From VAZQ01 sp040510815 (lineage in GTDB: Bacteria; Pseudomonadota; Alphaproteobacteria; Rhizobiales; Xanthobacteraceae): a stretch of 24,727 nucleotides of DNA. The notes under the pieces are model-generated. The model searched no databases and had not been told where the DNA came from. It saw nothing but the letters and a program-made list of their open reading frames with translations. Shown piece after piece: positions 18,443-24,727 of the stretch. Made by a program: the position numbers and the translations under genes. The stretch covers positions 1 through 24,727 of the forward strand of contig JBEVIH010000318.1 of the NCBI GenBank assembly GCA_040510815.1, in the 5' to 3' direction. Each line of letters starts with the position of its first letter. Positions within the stretch are counted from its first letter, which is position 1.

Positions 18443-19258
18443 ATGCACAAGGTCGAGATCCGGCCGGGCGTGTGGATGGCCTACGAGGACGACTGGCTCG
18501 GCGCGCCGTGGACGGTGCCCGAGACCGTGGTGATGGTGCACGGCAACTCCGAATCCTCGCGCGCCTGGACCTGCTGGGTCCCGCAGCTGGCGGGAAAATA
18601 CCGCGTGATCCGGCTCGACCTGCCGGGCTTCGGCGCCTCGAGCGAGCCGCCCGGCTATGGCTGGAGCGCCAGCGAGCTCGCCGCCGATATCGGACGCTTC
18701 CTCGACGCGCTGGCGATCGAGAGCTGCCATCTGATCGGCGCCAAATACGGCGGCTCGGCCTGCATGCAGCTCGCCGGCGACCAGCCGCGCCGCTTCCGGT
18801 CACTCTGCCTGTTCGGATCGCCGGTGCGTGGCAGCGGCAGCGGCAACGCCGACGCCATCCGCGCCAAGGGCGTCCACCAGTGGGCAGCCGACACCATGCG
18901 GGCGCGGCTCGGCAGCACGGCCTCCGACGCGCAGGTGAAATGGTGGGCCGACGAGCTGATGGGCAAGACCAATCCGCGCGCCGCCTTCGGCGCGTCGGCG
19001 GCGCGCATCGACATGGAGCTCGAGGACAAGCTCGCGCGCATCATGGCGCCGACCCTGATCGTGACCACGCAGGAGAGCGGGCTGCAGTCGGTCGCGGCGG
19101 TGGAGCGCTACGCGCGGCACATTCCCGACGCGCGCGTGATCGTGCTGCCGGGCGACAGCTACCACATTGCGGCGGTCGAGCCGGAGCTGTGCGCGCAACA
19201 GGCGCTGCGGTTCATCGAACAGGTTTCGGCGAGCAAGACGGCGAGGGCAGCGGAGTGA
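18443..19258 (+). CDS. Alpha/beta-hydrolase-fold protein with Lys at the nucleophile elbow
   Basis: This 271-residue protein starts at 18443, with AGGGAG six bases upstream. The fold is clear: VVMVHGNSESSRAW (oxyanion loop, residues 29-42), YRVIRLDLPGFGASSEP, and the elbow strand CHLIGAKYGGSACMQLA. There is a cap region rich in Ala and Trp, then PTLIVTTQESGLQSV and PGDSYHIAAVEPE with the usual catalytic His. At the elbow, where families have G-x-S-x-G, the sequence reads G99-A-K101-Y-G103, so Lys replaces the nucleophilic Ser; Ser105 lies two residues past the motif. It may be non-hydrolytic or use unusual chemistry. It is the first gene of an operon with a solute-binding protein (11 bases apart) and an MmgE/PrpD protein. 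The substrate is unknown. Confidence 0.85.
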   Translation: MHKVEIRPGVWMAYEDDWLGAPWTVPETVVMVHGNSESSRAWTCWVPQLAGKYRVIRLDLPGFGASSEPPGYGWSASELAADIGRFLDALAIESCHLIGAKYGGSACMQLAGDQPRRFRSLCLFGSPVRGSGSGNADAIRAKGVHQWAADTMRARLGSTASDAQVKWWADELMGKTNPRAAFGASAARIDMELEDKLARIMAPTLIVTTQESGLQSVAAVERYARHIPDARVIVLPGDSYHIAAVEPELCAQQALRFIEQVSASKTARAAE

Positions 19259-19269
19259 GGGACAACGAC

Positions 19270-20259
19270 ATGACCGTCCGGGCCACCCGCCGTGCCTTTG
19301 TCAGGGGCCTCGCGTCCTGCGGCGCGCTCGCGGGGGTCGCGACGCTCGCGCCCACCGCGGGCGTCGCCCAGGCCCGGCCGGTGCGGATCCTGGTGCCGTT
19401 CGCGCCCGGCGGCGGCGCCGACCTGATCGCGCGCCTGATCTCGCCGCACCTGCAGCAGCTCATGGGCCAGTCGTTCTACGTCGAGAACCGCGCCGGCGCG
19501 GCCGGGCGCATCGGCACCGGCGTGGCGGCGAAGTCCGAGCCCGACGGCCAGACGCTGCTGATGACGACCGAGTCCTCGATCGTGATCGCGCCCCATATCG
19601 GCGTGGCCATGAACTACGATCCGCTCAAGGAGCTCGCGCCGATCTCGCTGCTCACGCGCAATGCGGTGATCCTGGTCGTGCACCCGTCGGTGCCCGCCGA
19701 CACGCTCAAGGACTACATGGCGCTGGCGCGCGGCAAGCCGGGCGAGCTGTTCTATGCCTCGTCCGGGGTCGGCGGCCCCAACCATCTGGCCGGCGAAATC
19801 TTCAAGCAGATGACCGGCCTGAACATCGTGCACGTACCGTTCCAGGGCACCGGCGCCGCCATCCCGGCGGTGATCTCCAACCAGGTCGGCGCCATGTGGG
19901 GCTTCATCGCCGGGCTCGTTCCCCACATCCGCAGCGGGTCGCTCAAGGCGCTCGCGGTCGGCGGCAGGGAGCGCTCGGCGGCCTTGCCCGACGTGCCGAC
20001 GGTGGCGGAAGCGGGCGTGCCCGGTTACGAGGCCACCTCGTGGATCGGGCTGCTGGCGCCCGCCGGGACGCCGCAGCCGCTGATCGACAAGCTCTGGGAG
20101 GCGCTCAGCACCGCGATGCAGGAGCCTGCCGTGAAGGACGTGCTGCTGCGCGACGGCTCCGACATCATTACCAGCAAGCCCGCCGAGTTCCGCCAAATCA
20201 TCGAGCACGACTACGCCAAATACGGCAAGCTTGCCGATCTGTTCAGGACGGCGAAGTGA
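19270..20259 (+). CDS. Tripartite tricarboxylate transporter (Bug/TctC-type) substrate-binding protein
   Basis: This 329-residue periplasmic binding protein has an N-terminal signal, TRRAFVRGLASCGALAGVATLAPTAGVAQA, whose RR-x-F pattern suggests Tat export. The mature part opens with RPVRILVPFAPGGGADLIARLI, the diagnostic Bug motif, and continues with VENRAGAAGRIGTGVAAKSEPDGQTLL, FYASSGVGGPNHLAGE, VPFQGTGAAIPAVISNQVGAM and LPDVPTVAEAGVPGYE. Family members bind carboxylates or aromatic acids in the periplasm. The membrane subunits TctA/TctB are not in the window, as is common for orphan Bug proteins. The start at 19270 is preceded by GAGTGAGGGA. The next gene starts one base after its stop, which implies translational coupling. 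Confidence 0.93.
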   Translation: MTVRATRRAFVRGLASCGALAGVATLAPTAGVAQARPVRILVPFAPGGGADLIARLISPHLQQLMGQSFYVENRAGAAGRIGTGVAAKSEPDGQTLLMTTESSIVIAPHIGVAMNYDPLKELAPISLLTRNAVILVVHPSVPADTLKDYMALARGKPGELFYASSGVGGPNHLAGEIFKQMTGLNIVHVPFQGTGAAIPAVISNQVGAMWGFIAGLVPHIRSGSLKALAVGGRERSAALPDVPTVAEAGVPGYEATSWIGLLAPAGTPQPLIDKLWEALSTAMQEPAVKDVLLRDGSDIITSKPAEFRQIIEHDYAKYGKLADLFRTAK

Positions 20260-20260
20260 C

Positions 20261-21658
20261 ATGGGCCAGCCCAAGCCGACCCAGGCGCTGGCGGCCTTTG
20301 CGGCCAATCTCGATCCCGCGGCGCTGCCCGCCGAGGTGCGCCAGAAGCTCGGCTGGCTGCTGCTCGACTATCTTCGCGTCTGCTCGGTGGGCGCGCGGCT
20401 GCCGTGGAGCGGATGGGCGCGCGGCTATGTCGGCATGGTCGGCCGCGCCGGCTCCTCGCACGTGCTGTTCTCGGCCGAGCGGCTCAACCCACAGCACGCG
20501 ACGTTCCTGAACGTGGCGTTCGGCTCGAGCTTCGACGCCGACGACACCCATGTCGGGGCGATGCTGCATCCGGGCGTCGCGGTATGGTCGGCGGCGCTGG
20601 CGGTCGGCGAGCACGTGGGCGCGTCAGGGCCGCAGGTGTTGGCCGCGGTCGCGGTCGGCTACGAGACGATCATCCGGATCGGGCTCTCGATGCAGCCCGG
20701 CCATTTCCGGCGCGGCTTCCAGAGCACCGGCACCTGCGACGTGTTCGGCACGGCGGCGGCCGCCGGCCGGCTCCTGTTCCGCGGCGAGGACGCCGACCGG
20801 CGCATCCAGGACGCCATCGGGCTTGCCGGCAGCTACCCGAGCGGGCTCGCGCAATTCTACTATTCGGGCTCCTCCGGCAAGCGCATCCAGGCGGCGCATG
20901 CGGCGCAGAGCGGGGTGGCGGCGGCGCTGCTCACCGAGCAGGGCTTCGGCGGCCCCGCCGACATCATCGAAGGCAGCGGCGGCTTCGCGCGCGCCTACGG
21001 CGACGGCTGGGAGCCGTCGATCATCGAGCATGAGCTCGGCAAGCGCTTCCATCTCATGGACGTGCTGGTGAAATCCCATGCCGCGGCGGCGCGAGTGGCG
21101 GCCGGGATCGACGGCATGCTGGCGCTGCGGCAGAAGCACGGCTTCACCGGCGACGACATCGCAAACCTGCGGCTCGGCATCCCGCGCATCATCGCCGGCC
21201 GCCTGACCAATCCGCATCCGGTCGACCTGCAGGCGGCGCAGATGTGCCTGCCGTTCAGCGTGGCGCTCGCCTCCAAGATCGCGCTCGCACCCGGCCGCAT
21301 GCCCAATGTCGCGGTCGCCGATTACGAGGCCGGGCTCGCCGACCGCAGCCTCTACGAGCTCGAGGAGCGCACCACCAGCGAGCTCGACGAGGAGGTCGAG
21401 GCGGCGAGCAACGAGCTCTCCACCGCCGCGCGGGTGAGCGTCGAGCTGCGCGACGGGCGTACGCTCTCGATCCTCATCCCGGCGCCGAAGGGCAGCGCCA
21501 AGAATCCCTTCACCGCCGCCGAGCACGAAGCGCGCTTCACCCAGGAGCTGTCGAGCCGCCTGCGCGGCAACGTCTGCGCCGAGATCATCGGCATGTCGAA
21601 GGACCTTGACCGGCTCGACCCGCGCTGGCTGGGACGGGTGCTGAGCGGAGGGAAATGA
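20261..21658 (+). CDS. MmgE/PrpD family protein
   Basis: This 465-residue protein is of the MmgE/PrpD fold, which includes 2-methylcitrate dehydratase, cis-aconitate decarboxylase and iminodisuccinate epimerase. Its start (MGQPKPTQALAAFAANLD) is one base after the binding-protein stop. The N-terminal helical domain has LDYLRVCSVG (family LLD..G). The core block FGSSFDADDTHVGAMLHPGVAVWSAALAVGE carries the conserved DDTH...HPG. Then come GFQSTGTCDVFGTAAAAGRLL, the helical GKRIQAAHAAQSGVAAALLTEQGFGGPADIIEGSGGF, and FHLMDVLVKSHAAAARVAAGIDG leading into the lid domain. The C-terminal domain ends around LGRVLSGGK. The operon suggests it acts on a carboxylate delivered by the binding protein. The exact reaction cannot be inferred. 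Confidence 0.9.
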   Translation: MGQPKPTQALAAFAANLDPAALPAEVRQKLGWLLLDYLRVCSVGARLPWSGWARGYVGMVGRAGSSHVLFSAERLNPQHATFLNVAFGSSFDADDTHVGAMLHPGVAVWSAALAVGEHVGASGPQVLAAVAVGYETIIRIGLSMQPGHFRRGFQSTGTCDVFGTAAAAGRLLFRGEDADRRIQDAIGLAGSYPSGLAQFYYSGSSGKRIQAAHAAQSGVAAALLTEQGFGGPADIIEGSGGFARAYGDGWEPSIIEHELGKRFHLMDVLVKSHAAAARVAAGIDGMLALRQKHGFTGDDIANLRLGIPRIIAGRLTNPHPVDLQAAQMCLPFSVALASKIALAPGRMPNVAVADYEAGLADRSLYELEERTTSELDEEVEAASNELSTAARVSVELRDGRTLSILIPAPKGSAKNPFTAAEHEARFTQELSSRLRGNVCAEIIGMSKDLDRLDPRWLGRVLSGGK

Positions 21659-21669
21659 GCCCGCAGCCC

Positions 21670-21855
21670 GTAGGGTGGGCAAAGGCGCGAGATCAGAACT
21701 CGCGCGCCAGATGGATGGCGCAGCGCCGTGCCCACGCGTCGCGCTGCCGCTCCCATGGACACGTCGGTTGTACGGCCGCAATCGCGCGTGGGCACGGCGC
21801 TGTTGTCGACGCGTGGCGAGGACGAGCCTTGGGCCCGCGCCTTTGCCCACCCTAC
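21670..21855. repeat. 186-bp element with perfect 20-bp terminal inverted repeats (family E)
   Basis: GTAGGGTGGGCAAAGGCGCG (21670-21689) is the exact reverse complement of 21836-21855. Inside, GCGCCGTGCCCACGCG (21723-21738) is the exact reverse complement of 21785-21800. It fills the space between the convergent MmgE/PrpD and Rieske oxygenase genes, whose stops are at 21658 and 21862. The end sequence recalls a GTAGGGTGGGCAAAG repeat frequent in Bradyrhizobium-type genomes. It encodes no protein that I can support. Confidence 0.9.
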
Positions 21856-21861
21856 CCTCGC

Positions 21862-23175
21862 CTACCTTCCGTTTGCCCAGCTCGAGGCCTTGCGCCGCGC
21901 CGCGTCGGTCTTCTGCCAATAGGCCTGCCAGCCCTCGGTCGGGCCGATGCCGTCGATGGCGGCGGGACCGGTGAGCTTGGCCGCCGACTGGGCGTCGAGC
22001 ACCATCAGCGGCCGATCGCCCTTGCCGGCCTGCTCGATCGCGCCGCGCAGGATGCGCCGATAGGCGCTGATCGCCTTGTCCGACTGCCCGAGATGCTCCC
22101 GGGTGCGGTCCTGGATGGCGCCCATCGACTCGCACGCCCACTGGTCGTGGACGTTGATGTCGGCGCCCATGCCGGTGAAGGTCTCGTGGTGCTGCTCGTG
22201 CGGATCGAAGCCGTAATCGTTGCTCTTGTTCTTGCGCGGCACGTAGTCGGGCAACTGGTAGAGCTCGAGCCGCTGGCGGCGCATCTCGTCCTTGTTCGCC
22301 GGCGCGCCGAAGCTGGTGAAGATCGCGTACCAATAGTGGCGGGTGTCGTCGATCGGCACGTGCCATTGGGTGATCGTCATCTCGCTCGACATCGGGATGA
22401 CGAAGGCGTGCGGGAACACCAGGTTGGTGACGCGCACATGGGTCCTGGCGTCGCTGATCCGGCGCATGGTGACGATGCGCATGCCGTAGTCGGTCGGCTC
22501 GACGTCGATCTGCGGGCGCGGGAATTCCCGCATGATCCGGGTCATCGGCAGGTCGGAATCGATCGACGTGTCGCGGAACAGCTTGCCATAGCCCTGGCGC
22601 GGATCCTCGTCGTGGAAAAAGCGGTGCAGGAACGAGGTATGCGCCGGATCGATCCCGACCTCGAGCGACTGCAGCCAGTTGCAGTCGATCATGCCCTTGA
22701 ACGCGAAGGTGTGGCTGTCGGGAGCGGTGAAGCAGTCGAAATGCGGGAAGGCGGGCGGCTCGCCAGGTCCCATATAGGCGAACAGCACGCCGCTCTTCTC
22801 CACCACCGGATAGGCCTTCTGGCGGATATTGGCGCACATCCGGCTGCCCTCAGGCTCGGCCGGCGTCTCCAGGCATTTGCCCTCGACGTCGAACAGCCAG
22901 CCGTGGAACGCGCAACGCAAGCCGCCGTCCTCCAGGCGCCCGAAGGCGAGGTCGGTGCCACGGTGCGGGCAGGCGCGCTCGATCAGCCCGTAGCGGCCCT
23001 TGTCGTCGCGGAACAGCACCAGGCTTTCGCCGAGCAGGCGCACCGGCTTGACCGGCCGGTTGCCGGAAAGCTCGTCGACCAATGCGGCGGGCTGCCAATA
23101 GCGCCGCATCAGGGTGCCGGCCGGCGTGGCGGGGCCGGTGCGGGTGATCAGGTCGTTCTGCTCGGCGCTCAACAT
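21862..23175 (-). CDS. Rieske non-heme iron aromatic ring-hydroxylating oxygenase, alpha subunit (phthalate 4,5-dioxygenase-like)
   Basis: This 437-residue oxygenase component would hydroxylate or O-demethylate an aromatic acid using electrons from a separate reductase. The Rieske centre is Cys69-Pro-His71 and Cys88-Ala-Phe-His91 (ACPHRGTDLAFG; LRCAFHGWLFD). The mononuclear iron site is in LEVGIDPAHTSFLH, with His179 and His184 as predicted ligands. Trp-rich middle strands and a C-terminal segment with NVHDQWACESMGAIQDRTREHLGQSDKAI are typical of the phthalate 4,5-dioxygenase/LigXa-type branch. No ferredoxin reductase gene is near, so its partner is elsewhere. The start at 23175 is the family start (MLSAEQNDLITRTGPATPAGTLMRRYWQPA). 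The gene converges on the MmgE/PrpD operon across the family E repeat. Confidence 0.94.
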   Translation of the reverse strand: MLSAEQNDLITRTGPATPAGTLMRRYWQPAALVDELSGNRPVKPVRLLGESLVLFRDDKGRYGLIERACPHRGTDLAFGRLEDGGLRCAFHGWLFDVEGKCLETPAEPEGSRMCANIRQKAYPVVEKSGVLFAYMGPGEPPAFPHFDCFTAPDSHTFAFKGMIDCNWLQSLEVGIDPAHTSFLHRFFHDEDPRQGYGKLFRDTSIDSDLPMTRIMREFPRPQIDVEPTDYGMRIVTMRRISDARTHVRVTNLVFPHAFVIPMSSEMTITQWHVPIDDTRHYWYAIFTSFGAPANKDEMRRQRLELYQLPDYVPRKNKSNDYGFDPHEQHHETFTGMGADINVHDQWACESMGAIQDRTREHLGQSDKAISAYRRILRGAIEQAGKGDRPLMVLDAQSAAKLTGPAAIDGIGPTEGWQAYWQKTDAARRKASSWANGR

Positions 23176-23322
23176 GCGCGGTTTCCGGATGGTTGATTGA
23201 TGACGTACTGCCTGAATTTACAGGATCAGGCGCGGTCCCTGCCAGCCTTGCAAACCTCCGCATTGGGCGGAACCCGGTCCGCGCGCTTCGCGTTGATATC
23301 CGAAGCACAAGAGGAGCAATCC

Positions 23323-23466
23323 ATGCGCGATGTGGCGGGACACAAGGTCGAGACCGCCGTCGAGGCGCGGGCCGGCTTCCTGGACCGGCCGGTGCTGGTC
23401 GTTCTGTGCGTCAGCCTGGCGCTCGGCGCCGTGGTGCTCGGCGCGCTCTGGCTCGGCTTGACCTAG
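23323..23466 (+). CDS. 47-residue single-pass membrane peptide
   Basis: The small ORF starts at 23323, with GAGGAG (23311-23316) six bases upstream, which supports translation. The product is MRDVAGHKVETAVEARAGFLDRPVLVVLCVSLALGAVVLGALWLGLT. Residues 1-20 are polar and 23-46 form one hydrophobic helix ending at the stop, which suggests a tail-anchored topology with the N-terminus in the cytoplasm. Upstream, 23197-23322 is in frame but looks non-coding. I do not recognise it. Its place between the divergent Rieske gene and the convergent metallo-hydrolase gene gives no functional hint. A hairpin follows. Confidence 0.55.
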   Translation: MRDVAGHKVETAVEARAGFLDRPVLVVLCVSLALGAVVLGALWLGLT

Positions 23467-23497
23467 CGGCATAAGGCGAATCGGCAGGACCGAATGT

Positions 23498-23522
23498 GGG
23501 GAATGGCTGCGCGCCGTTCCCC
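23498..23522. terminator. Hairpin between convergent genes, with a degenerate family B flank
   Basis: GGGGAATGGC (23498-23507) pairs with GCCGTTCCCC (23513-23522), one T/G wobble, across a 5-base loop. It sits between the stops at 23466 (+) and 23544 (-). The flanks GGCGAATCGG and CTCGCTATTCGTCG resemble worn family B heptamers. There is no T-run, so termination would depend on the stem alone. Confidence 0.45.
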
Positions 23523-23543
23523 GCTCGCTATTCGTCGACCCGA

Positions 23544-24410
23544 CTAACGCCCGGGCAGGACGCGGACCATCGGTGAGGCCGGCAGGCTGGTCTTCGATAC
23601 CACCAGCGAGGGGATCTCGCTCATCTCCACCGCCCAGTTCTGGCGCGCCCGTTCGAGGAAGCGGTGCAGCGTGTAGGTGCTGAAATAGTGCATCGGCAGC
23701 ATCAGCGGCGCCTTGAGCGCCTGCAGCACCTCCATCATGCCGTCGAGGTCGAGCGTCATGGTGCCGTCCACCGGCACGAACACGACGTCGATGCGGCCGA
23801 TCTCGTTGAGCTGGGTCTGGGTCAGCGTGTGGTGCAGATGTCCGAGATGGGCGATGCACATGTTGGCCATCTCGTAGATGAAGATCGAGTTGCCGTGGCG
23901 CTCGGTGCCGCCGCCGATCCAGTCGCGGATATTGGTCGGCACGTTGCGCACGCGTACGTCCTTGAGGCTGACGTCATGCCGCGCCGGCCGGTCCGGGCTC
24001 GGCCCCCAGCCGCGCAGCACGTGCCGGATTCCCGGGTCGGGACGGTCGGTGTAGTGCGTCGAATGGGCGTGGTTCATGGTGACGATGTCGGGCAGGATCG
24101 GCGGCCGCACGTAGTCGTTGTAGTCGGTGGCGATGCGCACGAGCTGCGGGCTCTCGATCAGGAAGGTCGAGTGACCGACATAGGTGATGCGGACCTCGTC
24201 GGGATTGCGCGCCAGCCGCAATGCCGCCGGCATGACGCGCGGCCGGTTCGCGGCCACCAGCCCCGGACAGTTCTCCACCATTTCGGGCTTCGGCGGCGCC
24301 GGCGCCTGGACGCGATCGAAGGCGGCGGCCTGCGCGGCGGCGAGCCCGAGCCAGGCGGCAAGCGCCGTCAGCACGGTTCCTGAAAGACTCGCCAGCTTCG
24401 CCATCTCCAT
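23544..24410 (-). CDS. Periplasmic metallo-beta-lactamase-fold hydrolase (UlaG/RomA-like)
   Basis: This 288-residue protein starts at the ATG at 24410, preceded by GGAAGGGA; a start at 24404 is also possible. Residues 1-29 form a signal peptide (LSGTVLTALAAWLGLAAAQAAAF). The MBL core has ITYVGHSTFLIES, then DIVTMNHAHSTHYTD in the place of the H-x-H-x-D-H metal motif, MCIAHLGHLHHTLTQTQL, VFVPVDGTMTLD and MLPMHYFS with the late His. The Asp of the metal motif is Thr here (H-A-H-S-T-H), so the second metal site may be altered. NIRDWIGGGTERHGNSIFIYE is typical of the UlaG/RomA lineage. The substrate is unknown. It stands alone, converging on the small membrane peptide gene. Confidence 0.82.
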   Translation of the reverse strand: MEMAKLASLSGTVLTALAAWLGLAAAQAAAFDRVQAPAPPKPEMVENCPGLVAANRPRVMPAALRLARNPDEVRITYVGHSTFLIESPQLVRIATDYNDYVRPPILPDIVTMNHAHSTHYTDRPDPGIRHVLRGWGPSPDRPARHDVSLKDVRVRNVPTNIRDWIGGGTERHGNSIFIYEMANMCIAHLGHLHHTLTQTQLNEIGRIDVVFVPVDGTMTLDLDGMMEVLQALKAPLMLPMHYFSTYTLHRFLERARQNWAVEMSEIPSLVVSKTSLPASPMVRVLPGR

Positions 24411-24537
24411 GCTTCCCTTCCGCGCGAGGATCACGCCCCGGTGCGCCGCCATCACCCTTGCGTTGCTCGGAAAATGTGGCACGGATTCGCAGGCGGCGCC
24501 ACCGCACGGCAGGCGCGCGCAAACGCGGTCAAAACAA

Positions 24538-24565
24538 TCAGGCGGCGTCCGCGGACGCCGCCTGA
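24538..24565 (-). terminator. 28-bp perfect palindrome, terminator of the right-edge gene
   Basis: TCAGGCGGCGTCCG (24538-24551) is followed by its exact reverse complement, giving a loop-less 28-bp palindrome. On the reverse strand it is followed by TTGTTTTG (24537 down to 24530), so it fits an intrinsic terminator 25 bases after the stop of the edge gene. The 24411-24590 gap holds nothing else. Confidence 0.7.
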
Positions 24566-24590
24566 AGACAGCAAACGGTAAGTCGTGCGA

Positions 24591-24727
24591 TCAACGCGCG
24601 GGCGGAAGGATCAGCCCCTTCGAGGTCACCACCACCCAGCGGCCGTCCTGCTTGCGGATCGCCTCGATGCGGCCGAGCCCGGGCACCACGTCGCCCTGGT
24701 CGACCTCGATGAGGCCCATGCGGCCTT
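24591..24727 (-). CDS. C-terminal fragment of an unknown protein
   Basis: Only the last ~45 residues are in the window; the start is outside. The visible part reads GRMGLIEVDQGDVVPGLG then RIEAIRKQDGRWVVVTSKGLILPPAR before a TGA at 24591-24593. The pattern of short beta-strands (GLIEVDQGD, GLGRIEAIRKQDGRWVVVTSKGLI) suggests a small beta-rich C-terminal domain. I do not recognise the family. A perfect palindrome behind it supports this being the true 3' end of a gene. Confidence 0.6.
   Translation of the reverse strand, partial: GRMGLIEVDQGDVVPGLGRIEAIRKQDGRWVVVTSKGLILPPAR

Noticed and set aside
20624..22837. 737-codon reverse frame spanning the MmgE/PrpD gene, the repeat and part of the Rieske gene
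   Set aside because: It crosses two well-supported genes and a palindromic element and has Arg-rich low-complexity translation.

Overview
The window is GC-rich chromosomal DNA from an alphaproteobacterium. It is most likely a member of the Hyphomicrobiales close to the Bradyrhizobium/Rhodopseudomonas/Xanthobacteraceae group. The reasons are the rpsT-dnaA-dnaN-recF-gyrB order, a rhizobial-type malic enzyme fused to a phosphotransacetylase-like domain, and several families of palindromic intergenic repeats that resemble those I know from these genomes. The assignment is inferred from sequence alone. No rRNA, tRNA, CRISPR array, transposase or phage gene was found.

Layout. (1) 1-4000: the end of a polysaccharide-deacetylase-like gene, then, facing it, a Wza-type polysaccharide export lipoprotein, a UPF0114 membrane protein and msrA. 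A secreted GlcG/HbpS-type heme-binding protein and a small membrane protein follow. (2) 4012-7285: maeB (malic enzyme plus phosphotransacetylase-like domain) and a DapA-family aldolase/synthase. (3) 7300-18000: the replication core. rpsT has a good promoter and a hairpin leader. A 1.1-kb gap without genes follows and is a candidate oriC. Then come dnaA, dnaN, a small reverse-strand gene, recF, a quinone reductase, a reverse-strand conserved hypothetical and gyrB. (4) 18000-21660: a frameshifted relic of a small antitoxin-like gene, then a tight operon of an alpha/beta-hydrolase-fold protein whose nucleophile position reads Lys, a tripartite-tricarboxylate-type binding protein and an MmgE/PrpD-family protein. 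(5) 21660-24727: a facing Rieske oxygenase alpha subunit, a 47-residue membrane peptide, a periplasmic metallo-beta-lactamase-fold protein and the C-terminus of an unknown gene.

How it fits together. The centre is conserved replication housekeeping: initiator, sliding clamp, gap-repair ATPase and gyrase. The right side looks like accessory catabolism of an unknown organic acid or aromatic compound: binding protein, hydrolase-fold protein, PrpD-family lyase/isomerase and nearby ring oxygenase.

The most distinctive non-coding feature is five unrelated families of palindromic repeats in 25 kb. Several lie exactly between convergent genes. Two neighbouring elements differ by paired, complementary changes in both arms. 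One element supplies the stop codon of a gene. The best candidates for new biology are the Lys-elbow hydrolase operon, the paired CTAG-bounded palindromes and the heptamer (GCGAATA-type) elements.
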